64,000 bases of DNA from Yinghuangia seranimata (GTDB lineage: Bacteria > Actinomycetota > Actinomycetes > Streptomycetales > Streptomycetaceae): NCBI RefSeq assembly GCF_029953285.1, contig NZ_JASAOI010000081.1, forward strand, positions 1 through 64,000, written 5' to 3'. The notes beneath the pieces were generated by a model. The model was not told the DNA's origin, did no database searches, and saw only the letters and a program-made list of their open reading frames with translations. The translations under genes and the position numbers were made by a program. Of this stretch, positions 17,205-25,203 are shown piece by piece (within the stretch, counting starts at the first letter, position 1; the number at the start of each line of letters is the position of its first letter).

Positions 17205-18512
17205 CTAGCGCCCGCCGCCGATCGTGCGCCACGCGACGCCCGCCCAGCGCTCCGGGTCGGTGACGCGCCGCCCGTCGACGATCGCCCGCACACCGGGGAA
17301 CTCCCGTGCGGAGATGGTGCGGTACTCGGCGTGGTCGGTCTGCACGATCACCGCGTCGACGGGGTCACCCTGGTGGTAGGGGGTCAGGCCGAGCGCGGTG
17401 ACCTCGTGGTCGCCGTACAACGGGTCGGACACCAGCGCCTCGGCCCCCGCCGCGCGGAGCGCCTCGACGACGGGGAACACGCCGGAGAACGCGGTCTCCT
17501 TCACGCCCCCGCGGTACGCCATGCCCAGCACCGCGACCCGCGCGCCCGCCAGACCCGCGCCGCCGTCCCGGCTGAGCAGGCCGTCGAGCAGCCCGACCGC
17601 GTAGCCCGGCATGCCGGCGTTCGTCGTGCGGGCGGCCTTCACGATCGTCGCGTCGGGGTCGTTGAACGCGTAGAACCGCGGGTAGACCGGGATGCAGTGC
17701 CCGCCGACGGCGATGCCGGGGCGGTGGATGTGGCTGTACGGCTGCGAGTTGGCCGCCTCGATGACGGCGGCGATGTCGATCCCGGTGCTGTCCGCGAACC
17801 GCGCGAACTGGTTGGCGAGGCCGATGTTGACGTCGCGGTAGGTGGTCTCGGCGAGCTTGGCGAGCTCCGCGGCCTCCGCGCTGCCCATGTCCCACACGCC
17901 GTTGCCGCGCGCGAGGTCGGGGCGCGGGTCGAAGTCGAGGACCGCCTCGTAGAACGCGACGGCGCGCTTCGCGCTCTCCTCGTCGACGCCGCCGACCAGC
18001 TTGGGGTAGCGGCGCAGGTCCGCGAAGACCCGGCCGGTGAGCACGCGTTCGGGGCTGTGGCACAGGAAGAAGTCGGTGCCGCAGACCAGCCCGGACGCGG
18101 CTTCGAGGCGGGGCAGGAAGCGGCTGCGCGTGGTGTGCACGGGCAGCGTCGTCTCGTAGGACACCAGCGTTCCGGGGCGGAGCCCGGCGGCGATCGCCTC
18201 GGTGGCGGCGTCCATCGCGCGGAAGTCCGGGCGCGCCTCGGCGTCCACGACGACCGGGACCACGACGACCACGTAGTCGCTCGCGGCGACCGCCGCGGTG
18301 GTGTCCACGGTGGCGGTCAGCGCCCCGGAGTCGATGACGCCGCGCAGCCGCGTCTCCAGCTCGGCCTCGCCGGGGAACGGCTCGACGCCCTTGCCGACCA
18401 GGTCGACGGTCGCGGCGTTCACGTCCGCCCCGACGACGTCGTGCCCCTTGCCGGCGAACTGCACGGCCAGCGGAAGACCGATCTTCCCGAGCGCGACGAC
18501 ACAGATCTTCAC
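17205..18512 (-). CDS. Nucleotide-sugar 6-dehydrogenase (UDP-HexNAc dehydrogenase, WecC/WbpA type)
   Basis: Predicted NAD-dependent four-electron oxidation of a UDP-HexNAc to the uronic acid. From GTG 18512 the product is 435 residues. The Rossmann motif ALGKIGLPLA lies at about 7-16, and the catalytic Cys is near 273 in GGHCIPVYP. The C-terminal UDP-binding domain has LGMAYRGGVKE. An AAAGGTG site precedes the start; the longer frame from 18581 has none. It follows the 2-epimerase gene and precedes the beta-propeller gene. With the genes at 20382-23166 it would supply the UDP-GlcNAc uronate step (WbpA role); with the epimerase alone it could make UDP-ManNAcA (WecC role). Sequence alone does not decide. 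Confidence 0.85.
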   Translation of the reverse strand: MKICVVALGKIGLPLAVQFAGKGHDVVGADVNAATVDLVGKGVEPFPGEAELETRLRGVIDSGALTATVDTTAAVAASDYVVVVVPVVVDAEARPDFRAMDAATEAIAAGLRPGTLVSYETTLPVHTTRSRFLPRLEAASGLVCGTDFFLCHSPERVLTGRVFADLRRYPKLVGGVDEESAKRAVAFYEAVLDFDPRPDLARGNGVWDMGSAEAAELAKLAETTYRDVNIGLANQFARFADSTGIDIAAVIEAANSQPYSHIHRPGIAVGGHCIPVYPRFYAFNDPDATIVKAARTTNAGMPGYAVGLLDGLLSRDGGAGLAGARVAVLGMAYRGGVKETAFSGVFPVVEALRAAGAEALVSDPLYGDHEVTALGLTPYHQGDPVDAVIVQTDHAEYRTISAREFPGVRAIVDGRRVTDPERWAGVAWRTIGGGR

Positions 18513-18530
18513 GATGGGCCACACCTTTGA

Positions 18531-18560
18531 ATGGACGGGAATCGACGGGAATCGACGGGA
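18531..18560. repeat. Three tandem decamers (ATCGACGGGA) before the dehydrogenase start
   Basis: Two perfect copies (18541-18560) and one with a single mismatch (18531-18540) lie just upstream of the start at 18512, in the 170-base gap after the epimerase gene. They could be a regulator-binding array or simple slippage. No known operator matches. Confidence 0.5.
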
Positions 18561-18682
18561 CAACCGCGTCATGCGCGCCATGCCGGGGTCTTCCGGACAC
18601 GACCGCGCTCAGCGTACCGGCCGGAAATGCGTTGGGGCGAAGTGTGATTCGTCGCTGGAAATGATGAAATCACCGGTGTGGA

Positions 18683-19765
18683 TCAGCCGGCCGCCAAGGC
18701 CTCGACCACCTGTTCGGACGCGAGGCCGGTGCCGTAGGGGTGGCCGGGGGCCGCCGCCGGCGGGTGGCGGCGGACGGCCTCGGCGAGCGCCCCGGGGTCG
18801 GGGCACAGGACGTTCCAGCCGCCCTCGAGCGTCTCGGGCCACTCGGTCTCGGTGCGCAGCGTCGTGCAGGGGCGGCGCAGCAGGAAGGCCTCCTTCTGGA
18901 GGCCGCCGGAGTCGGTGACGACACCGCGGGAGCCGAGCACGGCGCGGACCGTGTCGGGGTACGGGAGCGGCCGGACGAGCCGGACCGCGCCACGCGCCGG
19001 CTCGACGCCGGCCGCGGCGGCCTTGGCGCGCAGCCGGGGGTGGGCGAGCAGCAGGACGGGCAGCGGGAGTTCGGCCAGCGCGTCGAGGACCGCGCGCAGC
19101 CGCTCCGGGTCGTCGGTGTTCTCGGCCCGGTGCACCGTGGCCAGCAGGTAGCCGCCGTCGCGGAGTTCGTCGCCCGGCGGGTCGGGGAGCGCGAGCGGAA
19201 GGCCGGCGACCGCGTCGCGCACGCGCAGAAGCACGTCGGTCATGACGTCGCCGACCATCCGGGCCCGCGCGGCCAGCCCCTCTCCGGCCAGGTTGCGGAA
19301 CGCGAGCGGTGTGGGGGCGAGCAGCAGGTCGGCGGCGTGGTCGGTGAGGACGCGGTTGTGCTCCTCGGGCATCGCGCGGTTGTGCGAGCGCAGGCCTGCC
19401 TCGAGGTGCGCGAGCGGGAGGTGCAGTTTGGCGGCGGAAAGCGCGGCGGCGAGCGTGGAGTTGGTGTCGCCGTAGACCAGGATCCAGTCGGGGCGTCCGT
19501 CGCACAGCCCGGGGTCGGTGAACACGTCGTCGAGCGCGGCGAGCATCGCGCCGGTCTGCGCGCCGTGGCCGCCCGAGCCGATGCCGAGGTGGACGTCGGG
19601 GGCGGGGATGTGCAGGTCGGCGAAGAAGACGTCGGAGAGCTCGGCGTCGTAGTGCTGACCGGTGTGCACGATGCGGTGGGTGTGCCCGGTCCCCGCGAAC
19701 GCCGCCGACACGGCCGCGAGTTTGACGAACTGGGGGCGGGCGCCGACGACGCTGACGACCTTCAC
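18683..19765 (-). CDS. wecB: UDP-N-acetylglucosamine 2-epimerase (non-hydrolysing)
   Basis: Predicted to interconvert UDP-GlcNAc and UDP-ManNAc, or the 2,3-diacetamido uronate equivalent (WbpI type). The 360-residue product is of normal length with family motifs GARPQFVKLA, HTGQHYDAELSDVFF, YGDTNSTLAAAL, HLEAGLRSHNRAMPEEHNR, TVHRAEN and DSGGLQKEAFLL. GTG 19765 is the start. It is the first gene of the minus-strand group with the dehydrogenase and propeller genes, and diverges from the phospholipase gene. WecB and WbpI enzymes share these motifs, so the substrate is inferred from context. Confidence 0.88.
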   Translation of the reverse strand: MKVVSVVGARPQFVKLAAVSAAFAGTGHTHRIVHTGQHYDAELSDVFFADLHIPAPDVHLGIGSGGHGAQTGAMLAALDDVFTDPGLCDGRPDWILVYGDTNSTLAAALSAAKLHLPLAHLEAGLRSHNRAMPEEHNRVLTDHAADLLLAPTPLAFRNLAGEGLAARARMVGDVMTDVLLRVRDAVAGLPLALPDPPGDELRDGGYLLATVHRAENTDDPERLRAVLDALAELPLPVLLLAHPRLRAKAAAAGVEPARGAVRLVRPLPYPDTVRAVLGSRGVVTDSGGLQKEAFLLRRPCTTLRTETEWPETLEGGWNVLCPDPGALAEAVRRHPPAAAPGHPYGTGLASEQVVEALAAG

Positions 19766-19841
19766 GCGGCCAGCCTAAATCGCGCGACACGCGCCGCCGG
19801 GCGACGCGGGCTCCTCGAACGGGTGACTACTGTCCGTGTTC

Positions 19842-20273
19842 ATGAAGACACGCATCCGTCTCAGCGTCCTGGCCGCCTCCGTGGTCGGCGCGGTGACCCT
19901 GAACCTGGCCCCCGCGTTCGCCGCCGACGCCGCCGACCCCGTCGCGGCCGTGGACCGGCTGATGTTCTCCGACAGCCTGTCCGCCTTCGTGGGGGCTCGG
20001 GCGGCCGCCGACCGCCCGGCGAACCTGGACTGGTCGTCGGACGGCTGCACGGGCGTTCCGGACGCGCCGTTCGGCTACGACTTCACGACGGCCTGCTGGC
20101 GGCACGACTTCGGCTACCGCAACTTCAAGGACCAGGGCCGCTTCACCGAGGACGCGCGCGGCGACATCGACGACGTCTTCCGCAAGGACATGCACCACCT
20201 GTGCGACGGCCGCCCGCTGTGCGACGCGACCGCCGAGCTGTACTCCGGGGGGGGGCCCCCGCTCGGGGGCTGA
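19842..20273 (+). CDS. Secreted phospholipase A2, actinomycete/prokaryotic type
   Basis: Predicted exported calcium-dependent lipase acting on the sn-2 ester of phospholipids. ATG 19842 opens a signal peptide ending near AFAADA (residue 28). The mature protein carries the catalytic pair His88-Asp89 in CWRHDFGYRNF, the DWSSDGCTGVPD segment and four cysteines expected to form two disulfides. The product is 143 residues. The end is odd: a run of nine G and five C at 20247-20260 encodes SGGGPPLGG, so the C-terminus may be shifted by slippage or sequencing error. It interrupts the sugar-gene region on the opposite strand. Confidence 0.85.
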   Translation: MKTRIRLSVLAASVVGAVTLNLAPAFAADAADPVAAVDRLMFSDSLSAFVGARAAADRPANLDWSSDGCTGVPDAPFGYDFTTACWRHDFGYRNFKDQGRFTEDARGDIDDVFRKDMHHLCDGRPLCDATAELYSGGGPPLGG

Positions 20274-20301
20274 CGCCGGGGTTCCCGCCGGTGGTGTGAG
20301 C

Positions 20302-20376
20302 CGCGGAGGCCGGGCGGTGTGTGCGACCGCCCGGCCTCCGCGCGGGCCGGCCCGGACGGGGGTGGCCGGGCCGGCC
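20302..20376. terminator. Double hairpin between convergent genes
   Basis: A perfect 17-base stem (20302-20318 with 20326-20342, 7-base loop) is followed by a perfect 11-base stem (20345-20355 with 20366-20376, 10-base loop). They separate the phospholipase gene from the end of the long minus-strand sugar/glycosyltransferase operon. Neither has a T-run, as is usual in actinomycetes. Confidence 0.75.
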
Positions 20377-20381
20377 GTTCC

Positions 20382-21389
20382 TCAGGCGTCGACGGCGACC
20401 GTGAGGCCGCCCGACGCCGAGTCGAGCATCGCCTGGGCGACGACGACGTTCACCAGGCCCTGCCGCATCGTGACGATGTCGGTGTCCTTGCCGAGCACCG
20501 CGTCGCGGAAGGCCTCGTGTTCGGTCAGAAGGGGTTCGGGCTTGGCGATGGCGTACCGGATCATGTCGCCCTCGGAGACGCCGCGGAAGTTGCGCAGCGC
20601 CTCCCACTGGGTGAGCATCTCGGCGTTGTTGTGGAAGGACAGGTCGACGTTGAGGGTGTCGGCGATCAGGCAGCCGCGCTCCCCCGTCACCACGGTGACC
20701 CGCTCCTTTATCGGCGACAGCCAGTTGACCAGGTGGTTCGTGACGGTGCCGTCGGCGAGTTGGCCGACGACGGCGACGAGGTCCTCGAAGTCGCGGCCGC
20801 TCTTGTACGCGGTGCGGGCGGAGACCGAGCGGTAGCTCTGTCCGGTGACCCACGCGGTCAGGTCGATGTCGTGGGTGGCCAGGTCCTTGACCACGCCGAC
20901 GTCGGAGATGCGGTTCGGGAACGGACCCTGACGGCGCGTCACCACCTGGTAGACGCTGCCGAGCTGGCCTTCCTCGAGGCGCGCGCGCAGCTGCTGGAGC
21001 GCGGGGTTGTAGCGCTCGATGTGGCCGACCGCGCCGATCAGGCCGGCGTCCTCGAAGGCCTGGGCGACCCGGCGCGCGGACGGGATGTCCTGCGCGAGCG
21101 GCTTCTCGACGAGCGCGTGCACGCCGGCCGCGGCGAGCGCGAGGCCGAGTTCCTCGTGGCACGCGGTGGGCGCGGCGACGACGCAGTAGTCGAGGCCCAG
21201 CGCCAGGAGTTCCTCGACGGTGCGGCACAGCGGGACGCCGACGGCGACGCCGTGCGGGTCGCCCATGGGGTCCGCGACGCCGACCAGGGTGACGTCGCTG
21301 AGGCCGCGCAGCACCCGGGCGTGGTGGCGGCCCATCATGCCCAGGCCGATGAGCCCCGCGCGCAGCGGGGCTCCGGCGATCGGGCTCAC
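20382..21389 (-). CDS. Gfo/Idh/MocA oxidoreductase (WbpB-like sugar 3-dehydrogenase)
   Basis: Predicted NAD-dependent oxidation of C3 in a UDP-GlcNAc uronate before amination. The 335-residue product starts with the Rossmann motif LIGLGMMGRHHARVL and has the family signature VEKPLA (about residue 100), followed by HIERYNPALQQL and KDLATHDIDL in the substrate domain. GTG 21389 overlaps the aminotransferase stop by four bases (GTGA), implying translational coupling. Its place next to an aminotransferase and a left-handed beta-helix acetyltransferase is the WbpB-WbpE-WbpD arrangement. Final gene of the long operon. Confidence 0.82.
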   Translation of the reverse strand: MSPIAGAPLRAGLIGLGMMGRHHARVLRGLSDVTLVGVADPMGDPHGVAVGVPLCRTVEELLALGLDYCVVAAPTACHEELGLALAAAGVHALVEKPLAQDIPSARRVAQAFEDAGLIGAVGHIERYNPALQQLRARLEEGQLGSVYQVVTRRQGPFPNRISDVGVVKDLATHDIDLTAWVTGQSYRSVSARTAYKSGRDFEDLVAVVGQLADGTVTNHLVNWLSPIKERVTVVTGERGCLIADTLNVDLSFHNNAEMLTQWEALRNFRGVSEGDMIRYAIAKPEPLLTEHEAFRDAVLGKDTDIVTMRQGLVNVVVAQAMLDSASGGLTVAVDA

Positions 21390-22474
21390 GGCGCGACCAC
21401 CGCTTCCACGATCGCCTTCAGGTGGCTTTCCTTCAACGCGGGGTGGACGGGCAGCGACAGCGCCTCGCGCGCGGCGCGCTCGGTCTCCGGCAGGTCGAGT
21501 CCGAGCCGGAACGAGGGCAGCCGGTGCACCGGCACCGGGTAGTAGACGCCGGTGCCGACGCCGCGGTCGGCCAGCCGCGCGGCGAACGCGTCGCGGCCGC
21601 CGGGGAAGGCGTCGTCGGTGACGCGGATCGTGTACTGGTGCCACACGTGCGTCGCGCCCGGGGCGACGGTGGGGGTGGTGAACGGCGAACCGGCCAGCCC
21701 GGCGGTGAGGAACGCCGCGTTGGCCTGCCGCTGCGCGGTCCAGCCGGCCAGCCGGGTCAGCTGGACGCGGCCGATCGCGGCGTGCAGGTCGGTCATGCGC
21801 GTGTTGAAGCCGACGATCTCGTTCTCGTACCGCTTCTCCATGCCCTGGTTGCGCAGCAGGCGCAGGGTGCGGGCGATCGCCGGGTCGTCGGTGACGACCA
21901 TGCCGCCCTCGCCGGAGGTCATGTTCTTCGTGGGGTACAGGCTGAACACCGCGGTGCGGCCGAACGCGCCGACCGCGGTGCCGTTCAGCGTGGCGGCGTG
22001 CGCCTGGCAGGCGTCCTCGATCACGGCGAGGCCGTGCCGTTCGGCGACGGCGCCGATCCGGTCCATCGCGGCGGGGTGGCCGTACAGGTGCACCGGCATG
22101 ATCGCCGCGGTGCGGGGGGTCACCGCCGCCTCGACGGCCGCCGGGTCGAGGCAGAAGTGCGTGGGCTCGATGTCCGCGAAGACCGGCGTGGCGCCGACCA
22201 GCGCGACCGCGTTGGCGGTCGCCGCGAAGGTGAACGACGGCACGATGACCTCGTCGCCCGGACCGATGCCCATGGCCAGCAGCGCCATGTGCAGGCCCGA
22301 GGTGCCGGAGTTCACGGCGACTGCGGTGCGTCCGTCGACGATCGCCGCGAACTCCCTTTCGAACGCGGCGACCTCGGGTCCCTGGGCGACCATGCCGGAG
22401 CGCAGCACGCGGTCGACCGCGTCGCGCTCCTCGACGCCGAAGAGCGGCGCGGCGGCGGGGATGGATCCAACCAT
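21386..22474 (-). CDS. DegT/DnrJ/EryC1/StrS aminotransferase (WbpE-like)
   Basis: PLP-dependent sugar aminotransferase, predicted to aminate the 3-keto UDP-sugar using glutamate. The 362-residue product shows VNSGTSGLHMALLAMGIGPG, VIEDACQAHAA and SLYPTKNMTSGEGGM, where Lys183 is the expected PLP Schiff-base residue. WHQYTIRV and a GVYYPVPVHRLP segment lie in the C-terminal half. ATG 22474 has GGAGG about 12 bases upstream and overlaps the preceding gene's TGA by one base. Coupled at both ends, it sits centrally in the three-gene amino-sugar set. Confidence 0.88.
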   Translation of the reverse strand: MVGSIPAAAPLFGVEERDAVDRVLRSGMVAQGPEVAAFEREFAAIVDGRTAVAVNSGTSGLHMALLAMGIGPGDEVIVPSFTFAATANAVALVGATPVFADIEPTHFCLDPAAVEAAVTPRTAAIMPVHLYGHPAAMDRIGAVAERHGLAVIEDACQAHAATLNGTAVGAFGRTAVFSLYPTKNMTSGEGGMVVTDDPAIARTLRLLRNQGMEKRYENEIVGFNTRMTDLHAAIGRVQLTRLAGWTAQRQANAAFLTAGLAGSPFTTPTVAPGATHVWHQYTIRVTDDAFPGGRDAFAARLADRGVGTGVYYPVPVHRLPSFRLGLDLPETERAAREALSLPVHPALKESHLKAIVEAVVAP

Positions 22475-23166
22475 CAGGGGAAAACCTCCGAGAGGGTCTC
22501 GTCGGACTCGATGTAGCGCGCCCCGGTTTCCGGGCACACCCACCGGCTGACGGCCGGGTTCCGGTCGCCGCCTCCGCGCTCCCCCGAGTCGGTCCCGGTG
22601 TCCTCGGCCGCGCCCTCGCTGAGGTCCGCGACCAGGGGGACACCGGCCTTCCCCACCCACTTGACGCGTCGTGCCGGTACTCCCGCAACGAGTGCGAAGT
22701 CCGGTACGTCACGGGTGACGACCGCGCCCGCCGCGATCAGGGCCCACCGGCCGACCGTGACGCCGGCGACGATGACGGCGCGCGCGCCCACCGCGGCGCC
22801 CTCGCGCACCGTGACGCCCTGGGCCTCCCAGTCGCCGCCGCGCTTGAGCGTGCCCTCCGGGTCGACCGAGCGCGGGTACATGTCGTTGGTGAGCACCGCG
22901 GCGGGTCCGACGAACACGCCGTCCTCCAGCCGCGCGGGCTCGTACACCAGCGCGTAGTTCTGGAGCTTGACGTTGTCGCCGAGCACCACGTCGGGCCCGA
23001 CGTAGGCGCCGCGCCCGACGATGCAGCCGCTCCCGAGCACCGCCCCCTCGCGGACCTGCGCGAGATGCCAGACGACGGTGCCGTCCCCGAGCTTGGCCCG
23101 GTCGTCGACATCGGCGCTCGGCATGATGCGCGCACCGGAAGGGTCAACGTTGCCCATGGACTCCAC
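22474..23166 (-). CDS. Sugar N-acetyltransferase, left-handed beta-helix (WbpD-like)
   Basis: Predicted acetyl-CoA-dependent acetylation of the 3-amino group of the UDP-sugar uronate. Hexapeptide repeats run from about residue 15 to 165, for example GDGTVVWHLAQVREGAVLG, IVGRGAYVGPDVVLGDNVK and GARAVIVAGVTVGRWALIAA, followed by VPDFALVAGVPARRVKWVG. A further tail of about 60 residues contains WVCPETGARYIE, also seen in related WbpD/WlbB proteins. GTG 23166 (AGGGAG six bases upstream) is preferred over ATG 23157. One-base overlap with the aminotransferase. Confidence 0.85.
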   Translation of the reverse strand: MESMGNVDPSGARIMPSADVDDRAKLGDGTVVWHLAQVREGAVLGSGCIVGRGAYVGPDVVLGDNVKLQNYALVYEPARLEDGVFVGPAAVLTNDMYPRSVDPEGTLKRGGDWEAQGVTVREGAAVGARAVIVAGVTVGRWALIAAGAVVTRDVPDFALVAGVPARRVKWVGKAGVPLVADLSEGAAEDTGTDSGERGGGDRNPAVSRWVCPETGARYIESDETLSEVFP

Positions 23167-23186
23167 GCGGCACTCCCTAGGTCTCG

Positions 23187-24407
23187 TCAGGAACTGCGCG
23201 TGGCCGCACGGACGAGATCCCCTGTGGTGCGGGCGAGTTCGTCGGACGGCGAGGCGCCGGCCAGGTTCCCGACGGACCACGCCACGGCGGCCGTGCGCAG
23301 TGCCCGGAGCTCCTCGGGGCGGTCGGCCCACGCGCGGAGGATTCGTCCGGCATCCTCGGCGTCACGGACCACCCGCCCGGCCCCGGACTCGTGGACGATC
23401 CTAGCCATTCGCGGCAGGGGGGTGGCCAGCACCGCCAGTCCGCTGCCTAGGTATTCGTAAAGCTTCGTCGGCACCGCTTCGCGGAACGCGGGGGTGTCGT
23501 GCAGCAGCGCGAACCCGGTCCACGCGCCGCGCGCGATCCGCCACGCCTCGCCGGGGGCCTGGCGGCCGTGCAGCCGGACGCGGTCGGCGGCGGGCGAGCC
23601 GGCCCGCCAGTCGTCGAGCCAGGCGCGGTCGGCGGCCGCGACCGGGCCGACGATGTCGAGTTCCCACGGCGCGGCGGACTCGATCGCGGCGAGCATGGTC
23701 GCCAGTCCGCGGGAGCGGCGCACGTCGCCGATGTAGACGGCGCGCGGCACCGCGTCGGGTTCGCCGGGCTCGGGCAGGTAGCCGCGGTCGGGCAGGTTCT
23801 TGACGACGAGCCGGCGGCGCGCGGTGAGCGGCGGCACGTGGTCGTCGGCGACGACGGTGACGTCGGCGCGCCGGCTGACCGCGGTGCACAGCCGCACCAG
23901 CGCGCGGCCGAGCCGGCCCTTCCACGACGCGCCCCACGGGCGGTCGCGCAGCAGTTTCGCGTAGTCCTCGTGGACGTCGACGACGAGCCTGCCGCGGCGC
24001 AGCAGCCGCACGGCGGCGGCGACCGGCACCAGGTCGGGGTCGAGCGTCACGAGCACGCGGCCGCGGGCGCGCAGCGGAACGGCCAGGTCCCGGCGGGCGC
24101 GGGCGAGCGCGCCGCCGCGCGGTCCGAGAGCGACCACGCGGACGCCCGCGGGGGCGGCGACCGGGTCCCCGAGGCCGATCGCCTCGACGGTCAGGCCGGC
24201 CCGCAGCAGGGCGGCGGCGGTGCGGTGCAGGCGAGCGTCGGCGAGGTCGTGTCCTGAACTGATGATGCTGACGTCGCAGCGTCCGGCGACCGGCGGCGCC
24301 GGCGGCGGGACTTCGAGGAGCGGGGCCGGGTGCGGCACGGGAAGGAACGGAACATCCGATTCCGTTTGGGCGGCACGGGTGTCCGCCGCGGCGGAGGTCT
24401 CGGTCAT
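23187..24407 (-). CDS. Glycosyltransferase, family 4-like
   Basis: A 406-residue predicted cytoplasmic GT-B transferase. After a Pro-rich N-terminal stretch (about 1-42), a Rossmann half begins CDVSIISSGHDLADARLH. VDVHEDYAKLL (about 140-150), the hinge segment AVYIGDVRRSRGLATM and PTKLYEYLGSGLAVLAT (E-x7-E region, about 315) follow. No membrane segment. It sits between the acetyltransferase and the ABC exporter ATPase, 10 bases downstream of the latter. It probably adds one sugar of the exported polymer; donor unknown. Confidence 0.82.
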   Translation of the reverse strand: MTETSAAADTRAAQTESDVPFLPVPHPAPLLEVPPPAPPVAGRCDVSIISSGHDLADARLHRTAAALLRAGLTVEAIGLGDPVAAPAGVRVVALGPRGGALARARRDLAVPLRARGRVLVTLDPDLVPVAAAVRLLRRGRLVVDVHEDYAKLLRDRPWGASWKGRLGRALVRLCTAVSRRADVTVVADDHVPPLTARRRLVVKNLPDRGYLPEPGEPDAVPRAVYIGDVRRSRGLATMLAAIESAAPWELDIVGPVAAADRAWLDDWRAGSPAADRVRLHGRQAPGEAWRIARGAWTGFALLHDTPAFREAVPTKLYEYLGSGLAVLATPLPRMARIVHESGAGRVVRDAEDAGRILRAWADRPEELRALRTAAVAWSVGNLAGASPSDELARTTGDLVRAATRSS

Positions 24408-24417
24408 GGTCGGCGGG

Positions 24418-25203
24418 TCACACGTCTTCCATGGCGAACGCGTCCTCGCCCACCTCGAGGAAACGCATATAGGCGGCGATGATCGCCTCGGGCTCGCCCT
24501 GGTCCATCAGCTTCCCTTTGTGCAACCACAGGCAGTGGTTGGCCATTTCGCGGACACTGGCCATGCCGTGGCTGACCAGGATGATGGTGCGCGCGGCGCG
24601 GCAGAGCTCGTCCATCTTGCGGGCCGCCTTGCGCTTGAACGCCGCGTCGCCCGCGGACAGCGCCTCGTCGACCAGCAGGATGTCCGGGTCCATGTGCACG
24701 CCGACGGAGAACGCGAGGCGCTGGTACATGCCCGAGGAGTACGACTTCATGGGCATGTCCATGAACTCGCCGATGTCGGCGAACGCCGCGATCTCCTCGT
24801 ACTTCTCCTCGACCTCGGCCTCCGCCTTGCCCTGCGCGAGGCCGCCGAGGATGACGTTCTCGCGGCCGGTCAGCTGGCTGTTGAAGCCGACGCCGAGCGC
24901 GAGGAGCGTGCTCACCCGGCCGTGCACCTCGATGCGGCCCCGGGTGGGCGGCAGGATGCCGGCGATGGCGCGCAGCATGGTGGACTTGCCGGCTCCGTTG
25001 GCGCCCACCACGCCGAGCACCGTGCCGTGGTCGATCCGCCACGACACGTCGCGCACCGCGGCGATCTCCTTGACCATGCGCTCGCGGCGGCCGGCCCGTT
25101 TGATGGCGCTCTTGAGGGTCGGCACCTTCTCGACCGACGCGCGGTAGGTGATGGACAGGTGCTCGACCTTGACCGCGAGCTCAGATGCGGTAGGCAAATT
25201 CAC
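24418..25203 (-). CDS. ABC exporter ATPase (Wzt/TagH type)
   Basis: Predicted nucleotide-binding subunit driving export of a lipid-linked polysaccharide or teichoic-type polymer. 261 residues: Walker A GANGAGKS at 67-74, Q-loop region GVGFNSQLTGREN, signature SSGMYQRL at about 155-162, Walker B ILLVDEALSAGD at about 175-186 and a switch His in LVSHGMASV. The short N-terminal strand and the absent C-terminal carbohydrate-binding extension are as in teichoic-acid TagH-like or short Wzt proteins. The start overlaps the end of the permease gene by 23 bases, implying coupled translation. Confidence 0.9.
   Translation of the reverse strand: MNLPTASELAVKVEHLSITYRASVEKVPTLKSAIKRAGRRERMVKEIAAVRDVSWRIDHGTVLGVVGANGAGKSTMLRAIAGILPPTRGRIEVHGRVSTLLALGVGFNSQLTGRENVILGGLAQGKAEAEVEEKYEEIAAFADIGEFMDMPMKSYSSGMYQRLAFSVGVHMDPDILLVDEALSAGDAAFKRKAARKMDELCRAARTIILVSHGMASVREMANHCLWLHKGKLMDQGEPEAIIAAYMRFLEVGEDAFAMEDV

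Noticed and set aside
20382-22712. A continuous 776-codon minus-strand frame
   Set aside because: It joins a real oxidoreductase (20382-21389) to an out-of-frame reading of the aminotransferase gene. The upstream part has an Arg/Gly-rich, motif-free composition.
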